From NCBI RefSeq assembly GCF_003345295.1, contig NZ_CP031056.1, forward strand, positions 1,054,001-1,118,000: DNA of 64,000 nt. The letters run 5' to 3'. The notes beneath the pieces were generated by a model. It did not search any database. It was not told the DNA's origin and worked only from the letters and a program-made list of their open reading frames with translations. The DNA is from Vibrio splendidus. Its GTDB lineage: Bacteria > Pseudomonadota > Gammaproteobacteria > Enterobacterales > Vibrionaceae. This document shows positions 45,214-53,864 of this stretch, piece after piece. Positions within the stretch are counted from its first letter, which is position 1. Each line of letters begins with the position of its first letter. Made by a program: the position numbers and the translations under genes.

Positions 45214-45939
45214 CTATTGATCCTGCTCTATTTCAATCGATAGGGTGTCCACATCATAATTTTTAAGAGGCTGCATTTCGAAAAAGCGAGTAGAGTAGGG
45301 TAGGACTAAAGTACCCGGAATACGTTTAGCGATTTCTACGCCTTTTAAATATGTTGAATTTTTACCATCAGATATTTTCCATGTTGTATTGGTTAATCGA
45401 CCATAACTATTACCACTGTTAAGTACCTCAAGAACCCATTTGTTCTTTTTGTCATTTTGTTCGATACTTTTAATTTCTAGCTGAGAAGCCGTGTTCTGAG
45501 GTCGCACGTTGATAAGCGTATTAAACTGAAGCAAAAGACTTACTTGCCCTTGATTACTGCTCGCTCTTTGAACTTTTACTTGCTTAACAGCAATGCGATA
45601 CGCTTTAGATTCTGTGATGGAAGGATCGCCCAAATACCGCACCATAATGGATTGCGATCGTCCAGGTTCTATTATTGCGGTCACCGGTATCACTAATAGC
45701 TCGTCATCTGCAGGCGTCGTGGTCTCTTTTCCATATTCGTTCATGGTCATAAATACTGGAGATAATTCAACCGTGAGTGGTTCGGTAGACGAATTCTCAA
45801 CCCTCATGGTCATTTGAGCTCTTTTGCCAAGCGGTGTCATTTCCATAGACATCGGTTCGACTTTGAACGCATGAGCGGACAGACAAGTGAATGACAATAG
45901 GAAAAGAACGATCCATTTATGCATGATCCATTTATACAT
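45214..45939 (-). CDS. Periplasmic pilus chaperone 1
   Basis: Start at 45939 with GGAG nine bases upstream. 241 aa. The N terminus contains a small in-frame duplication (MYKWI-MHKWI), so the signal peptide may begin at either Met. PapD-like: FKVEPMSMEMTPLGKRAQMT, PVTAIIEPGRSQSIMVRYLG with the Arg/Lys groove, VSLLLQFNTLINVRPQ. Two bases separate it from the next chaperone. Confidence 0.85.
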   Translation of the reverse strand: MYKWIMHKWIVLFLLSFTCLSAHAFKVEPMSMEMTPLGKRAQMTMRVENSSTEPLTVELSPVFMTMNEYGKETTTPADDELLVIPVTAIIEPGRSQSIMVRYLGDPSITESKAYRIAVKQVKVQRASSNQGQVSLLLQFNTLINVRPQNTASQLEIKSIEQNDKKNKWVLEVLNSGNSYGRLTNTTWKISDGKNSTYLKGVEIAKRIPGTLVLPYSTRFFEMQPLKNYDVDTLSIEIEQDQ

Positions 45940-46040
45940 AGCGAAGAGCTCCAAATTAAACTTATGTCTTTGATATTGATATTGAAATTGATATCGAGAT
46001 TAAGTCGGAGGCCAAATAATAGCCCCCGACTTATTAACCT

Positions 46041-46538
46041 CTAATTTGAGGTGATATTGACGGTTAATGTATCTGAGTAGCCACCTGCCCATGGGGAGGT
46101 TTCTGTTGTCACAATATCAATAGATGCGGCAACACCAGTAGCCAATACTCCGGAACCACCATAAGAATTACTGACTGAAACGTCATTTTGACCTGGGCCC
46201 CCTGGTGCATTAAGCGTAAAAGGAGCTAAACCTGAAGGGTTGAATGTTGCATCGTATGTAAGAGCGTAGTCTTCGCTATCGTCTGACTCTAGACCACCTT
46301 CAGCACTTGTCAGTGTCACAGTTGCACCATCGACGTCATTACACTTCATGTTAAGACCACTAACAGAAAGGTTTTGAATTTGAGATACGTTACCGAAGTC
46401 CATCAGTTGCGTTGAAAGACCAGTAACTTCACATACAGGTGAAACAAAACCAACTAACTGGACATCACCAGGAGCGGCTTGGACTTGAGCACCAAAAATA
46501 GCAGTGACTGTTGCTGCGTAGAGTGTTAGCTTTTTCAT
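46041..46538 (-). CDS. Major pilin, spore coat U-like subunit
   Basis: Start 46538 (MKKLTLYAATVTAIFGAQVQ) with AAGGA seven bases upstream; the upstream extension to 46619 is rejected. 165 aa, signal peptide cleaved ~21. Two cysteines (PVCEVTG, NMKCNDV) for the subunit disulphide and C-terminal GGYSDTLTVNITSN typical of archaic CU pilins. The strong ribosome site fits a major subunit. Confidence 0.85.
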   Translation of the reverse strand: MKKLTLYAATVTAIFGAQVQAAPGDVQLVGFVSPVCEVTGLSTQLMDFGNVSQIQNLSVSGLNMKCNDVDGATVTLTSAEGGLESDDSEDYALTYDATFNPSGLAPFTLNAPGGPGQNDVSVSNSYGGSGVLATGVAASIDIVTTETSPWAGGYSDTLTVNITSN

Positions 46539-46615
46539 TAGAAATTCCTTTATCTTAAATGATTGGCTCGAATACTGCTGAGCGTTTGTTGTTCTGCAGA
46601 TACATTGCAGAGTTT

Positions 46616-47140
46616 TCACTTTGTCACGCTATGAATCGAAGGGTAAACTTCGATCTCGATAACGTCTTGATAATAACCTGCGAAACGCAAGCTATTTTCG
46701 AGTGCTACCCTAAGGCTCCCATGTTGAGCGAAAGGAATAACACCAGAACTGTCTATCATTACTGATGATATAAGTTGGCTGCTGTGTCGACTTTCATAAA
46801 GACGAAGCTCATCTATTTGTAATGACAAATTATAAGTTTCAATAATATCAACGCCTTGTTGTTGATATTTTAGTCCACCGTATTTTGAGTTAATCGTTAT
46901 ACCCAACGGGCGGTTACAATACACATTAAAAGGCAACGATTGCTCATCGAGATGTTCGGTAAACTTCATAATGTTGCCAGAGAAAAAATTTATTTCGCAT
47001 CGATCTTTGATCTTGCCGTTAATTCCTAACGTTAAAGTATTGGCACTGACATTAAATGAAATTGACAGAACCAAAATTAACACGAAGACGGTGAAGCTAT
47101 GAAGAATCCGAAATACTCTAAACATAATTTCACCTCTCAC
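46616..47140 (-). CDS. Minor pilin-like subunit
   Basis: 174 aa (an alternative start is residue 6, MFRVFRILHSFTVFVLI). Signal peptide to VSANT. Two cysteines (DRCEINF, VYCNRPLGI) and a C-terminal GYYQDVIEIEVYP strand resemble SCPU subunits. First gene of the operon; probably a base or minor subunit. Weakly conserved, so family by pattern only. Confidence 0.7.
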   Translation of the reverse strand: MRGEIMFRVFRILHSFTVFVLILVLSISFNVSANTLTLGINGKIKDRCEINFFSGNIMKFTEHLDEQSLPFNVYCNRPLGITINSKYGGLKYQQQGVDIIETYNLSLQIDELRLYESRHSSQLISSVMIDSSGVIPFAQHGSLRVALENSLRFAGYYQDVIEIEVYPSIHSVTK

Positions 47141-47911
47141 TGATTGAATGTAACTTGTTGCTTAACTTTCAAAACTATAAGTGCTTTAAAAAATGGTGAA
47201 GTAGTAAAAAAAGTTTATTATCTAGGAGAAGTATGATTTTTAGTATGATTTTAAGCTGAGAGGTAGAAGCGAAATTATTAGATAATAATTTAATATTCAA
47301 TTAGATAGGTTGGTTTTACTCAATACTAATATTGACGGAGATTTTTTATTTAATTGATTAAAATAGAGCTATGGTCTACACGGGTGTTTTGGAGTTTTTG
47401 GTGGGTTACTGTCATCATGAATGTGACAGCATTATTAACGAAAACACTAATTTGATTATTTAATTTATAATTTGATTGTGGCGATTTAAAATTTTAATAA
47501 TGGATGGCGAATATCTACTGTTTCTTTATTGAAATTAGTTCTTTACAAGAATCTATTAGGATTGATGTGTTCTAGTTTTAATTATCGTGTGCGTGGTGAT
47601 TAAAAACTTGAATCTGTTATTACTAAGTCATTTACCTTTAGTGACAATACAATGCTGATAAGCCATTAATGTAAATCCAACTTAAACAATAATTTAATGT
47701 TTAAATGTTAGAATAATTTTCAGAAAGTATTCTCATAGGCCAAAACGAGATCGCGTTCTGTTCCAGTCAATCAAGTGTGTTTATTAGAAAATTAGCAGGT
47801 TTCGAGGGCTATTTGGGCTGTGGAATGGGTTAATGATTTTGCTGAAAGAATAAAGCTTCCCACAGGGGAAGCTCAAATCTCAATTGCTATAGAGGCTAAT
47901 CTCGTCAAGAG
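47141..47911. other. Intergenic: pilus operon promoter region and island right junction
   Basis: 771 bp without a gene, AT-rich at 47141-47700. It must contain the pilus operon promoter. 47849-47945 is the genuine ltaE 3' end, duplicated at 40049. Confidence 0.5.
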
Positions 47912-47945
47912 TTAAAGCGCATTTTCTAGCCTTGTTAGGAAAGTA
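47849..47945 (-). repeat. ltaE 3' end, right copy of island-flanking repeat
   Basis: Includes the terminator stem AGCTTCCC/GGGAAGCT (47854-47873) and the last 11 codons of ltaE. About 80% identical to 40049-40154. Confidence 0.8.
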
Positions 47946-48916
47946 ACGATGTCTTCTGAACTGATATCTCTATGGGTAACAAAACGTACTGGATTACCTG
48001 GCGACATCGTAATACCTTGTTCACCTAACTCTCGCGCGATGCGGTTAATATCCACAGATTCATCTAACTTCGCAAATACAATGTTAGTTTGAATGAAATC
48101 AGGGTTAACAGAGAAGCCTTTTAGCTTGCTTAAACCAATCGCTAGGTTTTTTGCGTTCTCGTGATCATTTTTAAGTTGAGCTACGTTCTCAGTCAGCGCC
48201 ATTTTACCTGCGGCGGCAAGAATACCCGCTTGGCGCATACCGCCTCCGACCATTTTACGCAGTCGACGAGCTTTAGCGATGTACTCTTTGTTGCCAAGGA
48301 GTAGTGAACCGATTGGAGCGCCTAAACCTTTTGATAAGCAAATCGTCATAGAGTCGAAGTGCTGTGCGATCTCTTTGATGTGTACATCCAGCGCCGCTGC
48401 TGCATTATAAACGCGCGCGCCATCTAGGTGCATTTGTAAGCCGTGTTGGTTTACGAATTCACGTGCTTCCGCTAGGTAAGACATTGGCAGCACTTTACCA
48501 TTGATCGTGTTCTCTAAACTAAGAAGCTTAGTAAGAGCAAAGTGGCTGTCATCTGGCTTAATCGCAGCGGCAAGCTTTTTAAAGTCGAGTGTGCCGTCTG
48601 GGTTGTTCTCGATGGGTTGAGGTTGAATCGAGCCGAGCACTGCAGCACCGCCAGCTTCATACTTATAGTTATGCGCTTGTTGGCCACAAAGGTATTCGTC
48701 ACCACGCTCACAGTGTGCCATTAAACCAAGTAGGTTGGCTTGTGTACCTGAAGAAGTGAACATCGCTGCTTCAAAGCCGGTTTCATTGGCAGCCCAATGT
48801 TCCAATTCGTTTACGGTTGGGTCATCGCCATAAACATCATCGCCCACTTCTGCATTTGCCATTACGTCACGCATAGCTTGCGAAGGTTTAGTTACGGTAT
48901 CAGAACGAAAGTCCAT
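47912..48916 (-). CDS. ltaE: Low-specificity L-threonine aldolase
   Basis: 334 aa, normal length. MDFRSDTVTKPSQAMRDVMA is the family N-terminal signature. MHLDGARVYNAA gives the PLP-pocket Asp/Arg. MTICLSKGLGAPIGSLLLGN gives the Schiff-base Lys. Converts L-threonine/allo-threonine to glycine and acetaldehyde. Transcribed with its own terminator at 47854-47873. The 3' end is duplicated at the far side of the pilus island. Confidence 0.95.
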   Translation of the reverse strand: MDFRSDTVTKPSQAMRDVMANAEVGDDVYGDDPTVNELEHWAANETGFEAAMFTSSGTQANLLGLMAHCERGDEYLCGQQAHNYKYEAGGAAVLGSIQPQPIENNPDGTLDFKKLAAAIKPDDSHFALTKLLSLENTINGKVLPMSYLAEAREFVNQHGLQMHLDGARVYNAAAALDVHIKEIAQHFDSMTICLSKGLGAPIGSLLLGNKEYIAKARRLRKMVGGGMRQAGILAAAGKMALTENVAQLKNDHENAKNLAIGLSKLKGFSVNPDFIQTNIVFAKLDESVDINRIARELGEQGITMSPGNPVRFVTHRDISSEDIVTFLTRLENAL

Positions 48917-48955
48917 GCTTCTCTCCTAGAGTACTTTAGGTAGTCATATAATTGG

Positions 48956-49471
48956 CTATAGATAGCCACATAGTTGGGCTTTGCTTAAACAAGCGATAGT
49001 TTTTGTATCGGTGATTTGATCGTGTCGTATTTTGTTGTGCAGCTCTTCTAAGCTCAGCTCTATCACTTCTATAACTTCATCTTCGTCGCATTCAAATCGG
49101 GTAGTGAGGCTAAGATGTTTTGCGACAAATAAATGCTGAATCTCATCGCAGAATCCAGCCAAAGGTGTGACTTGTCCTAAGCTCTGAAAAAAAGTGGCAC
49201 TGTAACCGGTTTCTTCTTCCAGTTCGCGCTGGGCACATTGAAGAGGTGTCTCATCAATTTCCATCGTGCCTGCAGGTAGCTCCAAAAGCCATTTCTTAAG
49301 AGAAGGACGAAACTGATTAATGAGGATGATTTTTCCTGACGAAGTGATAGGAAGAATAACGGCCGCGCCAGGGTGGTGTATTGTTGTATGTTTTACCACG
49401 ACGTTCGTAGGGAGCGCCACGTTCTCTTCGATGAGAGAAATACTTTTCCATTGATGGATAACTTTACTCAT
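48956..49471 (-). CDS. NUDIX hydrolase (ADP-sugar pyrophosphatase-like)
   Basis: 171 aa from ATG 49471 (MSKVIHQWKSIS); a start at 49486 or 49528 is possible. The Nudix box is complete: G-x5-E-x7-REL-x-EE-x-GY within GTMEIDETPLQC...RELEEETGY. FQSLGQVTPLAGFCDEIQHL resembles ADP-ribose diphosphatases. Hydrolyses a nucleoside diphosphate linked to X; substrate inferred from family. Sits upstream of ltaE on the same strand, 39 bp away. Confidence 0.85.
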   Translation of the reverse strand: MSKVIHQWKSISLIEENVALPTNVVVKHTTIHHPGAAVILPITSSGKIILINQFRPSLKKWLLELPAGTMEIDETPLQCAQRELEEETGYSATFFQSLGQVTPLAGFCDEIQHLFVAKHLSLTTRFECDEDEVIEVIELSLEELHNKIRHDQITDTKTIACLSKAQLCGYL

Positions 49472-49758
49472 GCAATTTGGCCACATTCCTTGCCAATTTT
49501 TCGTATAACTGAAGACGTGTACCACCATAACGTCTATGGTGTCGAAAATAAAAGAAAAATTAGGCTTAGCAATAGATTTAATTTGACGCCGTTCGTGATG
49601 TTACTCTCATAATTGGAATCTATGATTACGCGAAAATTGCAGCGTAACCATCTGATATAAAGGCAACTCAATAATAAAAGATACTTGTAACAAAGTGCTA
49701 ACAAATGTATAAAAACGTATCTACACTCTCAACTGTTCAAAGATTTTCGGAGTAACGC

Positions 49759-51414
49759 ATGAACCCTTCTATTTCCTCACATGCTGACAAGGCGCTACTC
49801 TCTGAAAGAATCAACAAATTAGCGCATGCTCTCTCAGATGGCGTTTACGAAAGAGAAGACACCATTAAGCTTTGTTTACTGGCGGCTCTTGCCGGTGAAA
49901 GTGTGTTCCTATTAGGCCCTCCGGGTATTGCAAAAAGTCTTATCGCTAAACGCCTCATCCAAGCTTTTGACAACAGTAGCTACTTCGAATATTTGATGAC
50001 ACGTTTCTCTACACCAGAGGAAGTGTTTGGCCCGCTAAGTATCCAAGAATTAAAAGACAACGGTCGTTACGTAAGACTGACCGAGGGTTACCTACCAACC
50101 GCACAAGTTGTATTTCTTGATGAGATCTGGAAAGCAGGTCCTGCAATCCTAAATACTTTGCTCACGGTCGTTAACGAAAAGACGTTCAAAAATGGCGCAG
50201 ACATCGAGCGCGTGCCGATGCGTTTATTAGTGTCTGCATCTAACGAACTTCCAGATGAAGACAGCGGCTTAGAAGCTCTTTACGACCGGATGCTCGTTCG
50301 TGTGTTTGTAAACCGTATTCAAAACAAACAAAACTTCAAATCGATGCTGACGACGGGTACTTCTCAGGAAGCTGTGATTCCAAAAGGTTTGGCGATTACT
50401 GATATTGAATACCATCAATGGCAGAAAGAGCTCGATAACTTGGAATTGACGGATAACTCGTTTAACAAGCTATTTGAACTGAAAACCATGCTTGAAGAGA
50501 CTGTCAAAAAGCAAAGTTCGGCTACTGAAACTGATCTATATGTATCGGACAGACGCTGGAAGAAAGCGGTCAAGCTGTTGAAGGCAAGCGCATTCTTCAG
50601 TGGTCGTGATAGCGTAAACCCGCTGGATATTATGCTACTGCAAGATTGTTTATGGCATAGTCCAGAATCGCGAGACGTTGTTCGTAGTGTGGTAAAAGAT
50701 TTTGCATTGAACCGAGCGTTTGATCAGCAGGAGTCGAAATCTCAAATCGAAATGTCACGTGAAGAGCTTGAAGAAATTCAAGATGATGTTGAATCAACGT
50801 TATCGGTGTCGCTCTCTATGGAATCAACCAGCGGCTTACTGCGTAAAGATGTTTACCAAAATGATATCAAGAACGCGAAAATGTACAGCGTCGGCAGCGC
50901 TTACAACCTAGTTAAACTGGTTATGCTGCAAAGCAACATGTCGGTTTCTGAATCTGAGAAAGGCGATAGCCGTTGGGTATATGTAGCCAAGGATGATTTT
51001 GACCGTGCGCTTAAAGAAGGCCACGGCGATATTTACGGTTACGTAAATGAAAATAAAAACCTATGCCGTTTAAAACTCGACTTGGATGCATCGAACCAAT
51101 TAGTGATTAAAGATATTGCCAATCGCTCTGTATTGGTGAGTGTGGTTACTACCGACGGTTTAGACCAAGAATTGTATAACAAGTGGTTGAGTGGCGCTGA
51201 GAAAGCCTTAGAACAGTTAACTGAGGCTGAATTTAAGTTAAAGAGAGTTCGAACTGAATTCCATGATGCGTTGCCTCACAACTATATTGATCCTGAGTTA
51301 CCGAAGGCAATGGAAGCAAGCTTGCAAGCTGTAACGCAAGATCTTGAAACCACGAAAGTCAAGAGCAGTAAGATCGCACAGCGTATTAAGTTCATGAGTC
51401 AGTACTTCGAGTAA
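49759..51414 (+). CDS. ravA: MoxR-family AAA+ ATPase RavA
   Basis: 551 aa. Walker A LLGPPGIAKSLIAK and Walker B VVFLDEIWKA near the N terminus, then sensor LLVSASNELPDEDSGLEALY. The C-terminal region is beta-rich, like the LARA domain that binds CadA/LdcI in E. coli RavA. Followed by viaA 11 bp later. RavA-ViaA act as a membrane-associated MoxR/VWA chaperone, linked to respiratory complexes and iron-sulphur cofactors. Length fits the family (~500 aa). Confidence 0.95.
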   Translation: MNPSISSHADKALLSERINKLAHALSDGVYEREDTIKLCLLAALAGESVFLLGPPGIAKSLIAKRLIQAFDNSSYFEYLMTRFSTPEEVFGPLSIQELKDNGRYVRLTEGYLPTAQVVFLDEIWKAGPAILNTLLTVVNEKTFKNGADIERVPMRLLVSASNELPDEDSGLEALYDRMLVRVFVNRIQNKQNFKSMLTTGTSQEAVIPKGLAITDIEYHQWQKELDNLELTDNSFNKLFELKTMLEETVKKQSSATETDLYVSDRRWKKAVKLLKASAFFSGRDSVNPLDIMLLQDCLWHSPESRDVVRSVVKDFALNRAFDQQESKSQIEMSREELEEIQDDVESTLSVSLSMESTSGLLRKDVYQNDIKNAKMYSVGSAYNLVKLVMLQSNMSVSESEKGDSRWVYVAKDDFDRALKEGHGDIYGYVNENKNLCRLKLDLDASNQLVIKDIANRSVLVSVVTTDGLDQELYNKWLSGAEKALEQLTEAEFKLKRVRTEFHDALPHNYIDPELPKAMEASLQAVTQDLETTKVKSSKIAQRIKFMSQYFE

Positions 51415-51425
51415 GGGGAGAGCAT

Positions 51426-52871
51426 ATGTTAGGAGCAGACGGCTTAAACCTCGCTTTGATGGTGGCTGACTCAGGAATCATTGATACAGCGATGAATGAT
51501 CTCATCGCTCGTTCTCAAGTCATGATGGCTGCTGAGAACAAGGGCGTGAAAACGTCGGTCAAAAACCATTTGGTTAAGTGGCGCGGTAAAGTAAAAAAAC
51601 GCGTCACTAAAGTGTGTGAAACCGATCGTTTCCAGGAAGAAATTGCATTGTACCAAGAGGTTATCTACTGGGATGAACCTCAGTTTTTTGATGAGATTGA
51701 CAGTGTCATCAAAAAATTGGAGTGGCACTCAGCGTTCTACCTTCAAGCAAGACGTTTAATGGAAAACAACAAAGGCGTTTATAACGCAATGTTTCCACAC
51801 TACTTTTGCGACCAGTGGTATCAATCGCTTTCAGACGCGATTAAGCAAGCTCAAGTAACCGAACTTGAAACAAGCAAAGAAAAAGTCTTAGCTGACCTTT
51901 ATCAACGCATGGAAACCATGAAAAACATGGATAAAGTGACGGAGTCGGGTGATGAAGGGAGTGTAGGGCGCTTGTGGGACATGGCTTCGGCTAAGTTGAG
52001 TAAAACCGACCTAACGGTAATGAAGCGTCATGCGGAGTTTCTAAATAAGCACAAAGGCCTTCAAGAAATTGCTGAAAAACTCGGTCGCATGGCTGGTTTA
52101 GAAGATGATCCTTCTCTGCACAAAGCCCCTGTAGAAGAACTACAGATGGTTGAAGAGAAGAGCGATGAGGCAGTCGATGATATTGTTGGGATCCATGAAA
52201 GTGATGACCTCAACAAGATGCTGCCGAATGAGACCATGTTCTTAGCGTACCCAGAGCTTGAGGTTATCTTCTATAAACACTTGGCTGATAAGCGTTTGCT
52301 TAGCTATCGTTCGCAAGGTAAATCTCGAACGCTACGTAAGGTGAAAGCTCAAAAGCCAGACAGCAAATCGGTGGACATTGAAAAAGGTCCATTTATTGTT
52401 TGTGTTGATGCTTCGGGGTCAATGAGTGGTTTCCCAGAACAGTCGGCAAAAGCGATGGCTTATGCCTTGATGCAAATCGCCTTAGCTGAAGAACGCGACT
52501 GTTATGTGATTTTGTTCTCTTCAGAACACATTACTTATGAATTGACGCGACAAGACGGCCTACGTGAAGCCAGTGACTTCCTAAGTTACTCATTCCACGG
52601 CGGGACAGACCTTGAGCCAGTGCTAATGAAGTCGATAGATTTGATGATGGGCGACAAGTACAAGAATGCTGATTTGATCGTTCTTTCTGACTTTATCGCA
52701 CCAAAGCAGTCTGATGAAATGATTGCTCAAGTCGAGAAACTTAAAACGCACAAAAACCGTTTCCATGCAGTTAGTCTTTCTAAGTATGGTAACCCTCAAC
52801 TTATGACCATGTTTGATCACTGTTGGTCGTATCATCCAAGCCTCGTTGGCCGCTTCATGAAAAAGTGGTAG
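51426..52871 (+). CDS. viaA: VWA-domain protein ViaA
   Basis: 481 aa. The C-terminal von Willebrand A domain has a MIDAS motif CVDASGSMSGF (~329-339) and FHGGTDLEPVL (the Thr-Asp element). The N-terminal ~300 helical residues are the ViaA specific region. Partner of RavA, in a two-gene operon with GGGGAG before the ATG. Complete. Confidence 0.95.
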   Translation: MLGADGLNLALMVADSGIIDTAMNDLIARSQVMMAAENKGVKTSVKNHLVKWRGKVKKRVTKVCETDRFQEEIALYQEVIYWDEPQFFDEIDSVIKKLEWHSAFYLQARRLMENNKGVYNAMFPHYFCDQWYQSLSDAIKQAQVTELETSKEKVLADLYQRMETMKNMDKVTESGDEGSVGRLWDMASAKLSKTDLTVMKRHAEFLNKHKGLQEIAEKLGRMAGLEDDPSLHKAPVEELQMVEEKSDEAVDDIVGIHESDDLNKMLPNETMFLAYPELEVIFYKHLADKRLLSYRSQGKSRTLRKVKAQKPDSKSVDIEKGPFIVCVDASGSMSGFPEQSAKAMAYALMQIALAEERDCYVILFSSEHITYELTRQDGLREASDFLSYSFHGGTDLEPVLMKSIDLMMGDKYKNADLIVLSDFIAPKQSDEMIAQVEKLKTHKNRFHAVSLSKYGNPQLMTMFDHCWSYHPSLVGRFMKKW

Positions 52872-53068
52872 TGCGCAAACTCCTTAAATGAATCGACTTT
52901 GCTGTATGCTTTTTGAATAAAAAGATCGAACATGCAGCAATTTGATTTAAATGTCAGCAAACAGAATTTAAATTCACATTTTTGTTTGACTATCTTCACT
53001 CAATCCGTAAAGTAGGCACCCGAACACAGCGGGGCTAACGTTTAGTCGGTTCTAACGTGTTGAAAAAT
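52872..53068. other. tRNA cluster 1 promoter region
   Basis: Between viaA and the first tRNA. Holds the promoter at 52986-53013. Confidence 0.5.
52986..53013 (+). promoter_or_regulatory. Promoter of tRNA cluster 1
   Basis: -35 TTGACT (52986-52991), 16-bp spacer, -10 TAAAGT (53008-53013). The GC-rich discriminator after it (GGCACCCG) is typical of stable-RNA promoters. Same -10 and spacing as cluster 2. Confidence 0.7.
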
Positions 53069-53142
53069 GGCGCCTTGGCAGAGTGGCTATGCAGCGGATT
53101 GCAAATCCGTGGACCTCGGTTCGACTCCGGGAGGCGCCTCCA
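53069..53142 (+). tRNA. tRNA-Cys (GCA)
   Basis: 74 nt including encoded CCA; anticodon loop GATTGCAAATC (GCA), acceptor GGCGCC pairs with GGCGCC before TCCA. Identical to the copies at 53501, 57147 and 57574. Confidence 0.97.
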
Positions 53143-53190
53143 TTCTCTTTCTCTCTTATTTAGTTAATGAGAAATTAGAAGAATGAAATT

Positions 53191-53266
53191 GCGATACTAG
53201 CTCAGTTGGTAGAGCGCAACCTTGCCAAGGTTGAGGTCATCGGTTCGAACCCGATGTATCGCTCCA
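53191..53266 (+). tRNA. tRNA-Gly (GCC)
   Basis: 76 nt; anticodon loop CTTGCCAAG (GCC), ends GCTCCA. Identical copy at 57265. Confidence 0.97.
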
Positions 53267-53346
53267 AATTTTGTAATGTTGATTCATTTTGACATTAAGA
53301 TGGTGTTTTACTTTTCAGTAATCGGCATCGCAATAAAGAATTGCGT

Positions 53347-53433
53347 GCCCTGGTGGTGGAATTGGTAGACACAAGGGATTTAAAATCCCTCGGCGTTCGC
53401 GCTGTGCCGGTTCAAGTCCGGCCCGGGGCACCA
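53347..53433 (+). tRNA. tRNA-Leu (TAA)
   Basis: 87 nt with long variable arm; anticodon loop ATTTAAAAT (TAA), ends GCACCA. Identical copies at 56977 and 57421. Confidence 0.97.
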
Positions 53434-53500
53434 TCTATTTGATTGTTACCTTTTTTTTTGGTAGTGCTCAAAAGAGTTGTTCTCTTTAAACACTACTGAA

Positions 53501-53574
53501 GGCGCCTTGGCAGAGTGGCTATGCAGCGGATTGCAAATCCGTGGACCTCGGTTCGACTCCGGGAGGCGCCTCCA
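53501..53574 (+). tRNA. tRNA-Cys (GCA)
   Basis: 74 nt, identical to the copy at 53069. Last tRNA of cluster 1. Confidence 0.97.
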
Positions 53575-53585
53575 TCATTTAGAAG

Positions 53586-53611
53586 AAACCAGTCCTTGTG
53601 GCTGGTTTTTT
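53586..53611 (+). terminator. Terminator of tRNA cluster 1
   Basis: Stem AAACCAG...CTGGTTT followed by TTTTCG, just after the last tRNA. Confidence 0.75.
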
Positions 53612-53864
53612 CGTTTCTGGCTTCTTTGTTTCTTCATCCTTGCCTCTTCATTTCTCCCCCTTTTCCTTTCATAGACCCACTCTATTTTGATGAGATCCTA
53701 AGTTGAACCTTTGTTGATAGACTAGTAAATAAATCAAAGTCACAATTAACCATAATGCTCAATTTGTTTCATTGTTTTATGGGATAACCCTAATTAAAAC
53801 ATGCGTATGAGTGATAGTGTCCCTCTTTATATTTCTTTAATTGTTCTATAAGAGGTTCTTAAAT

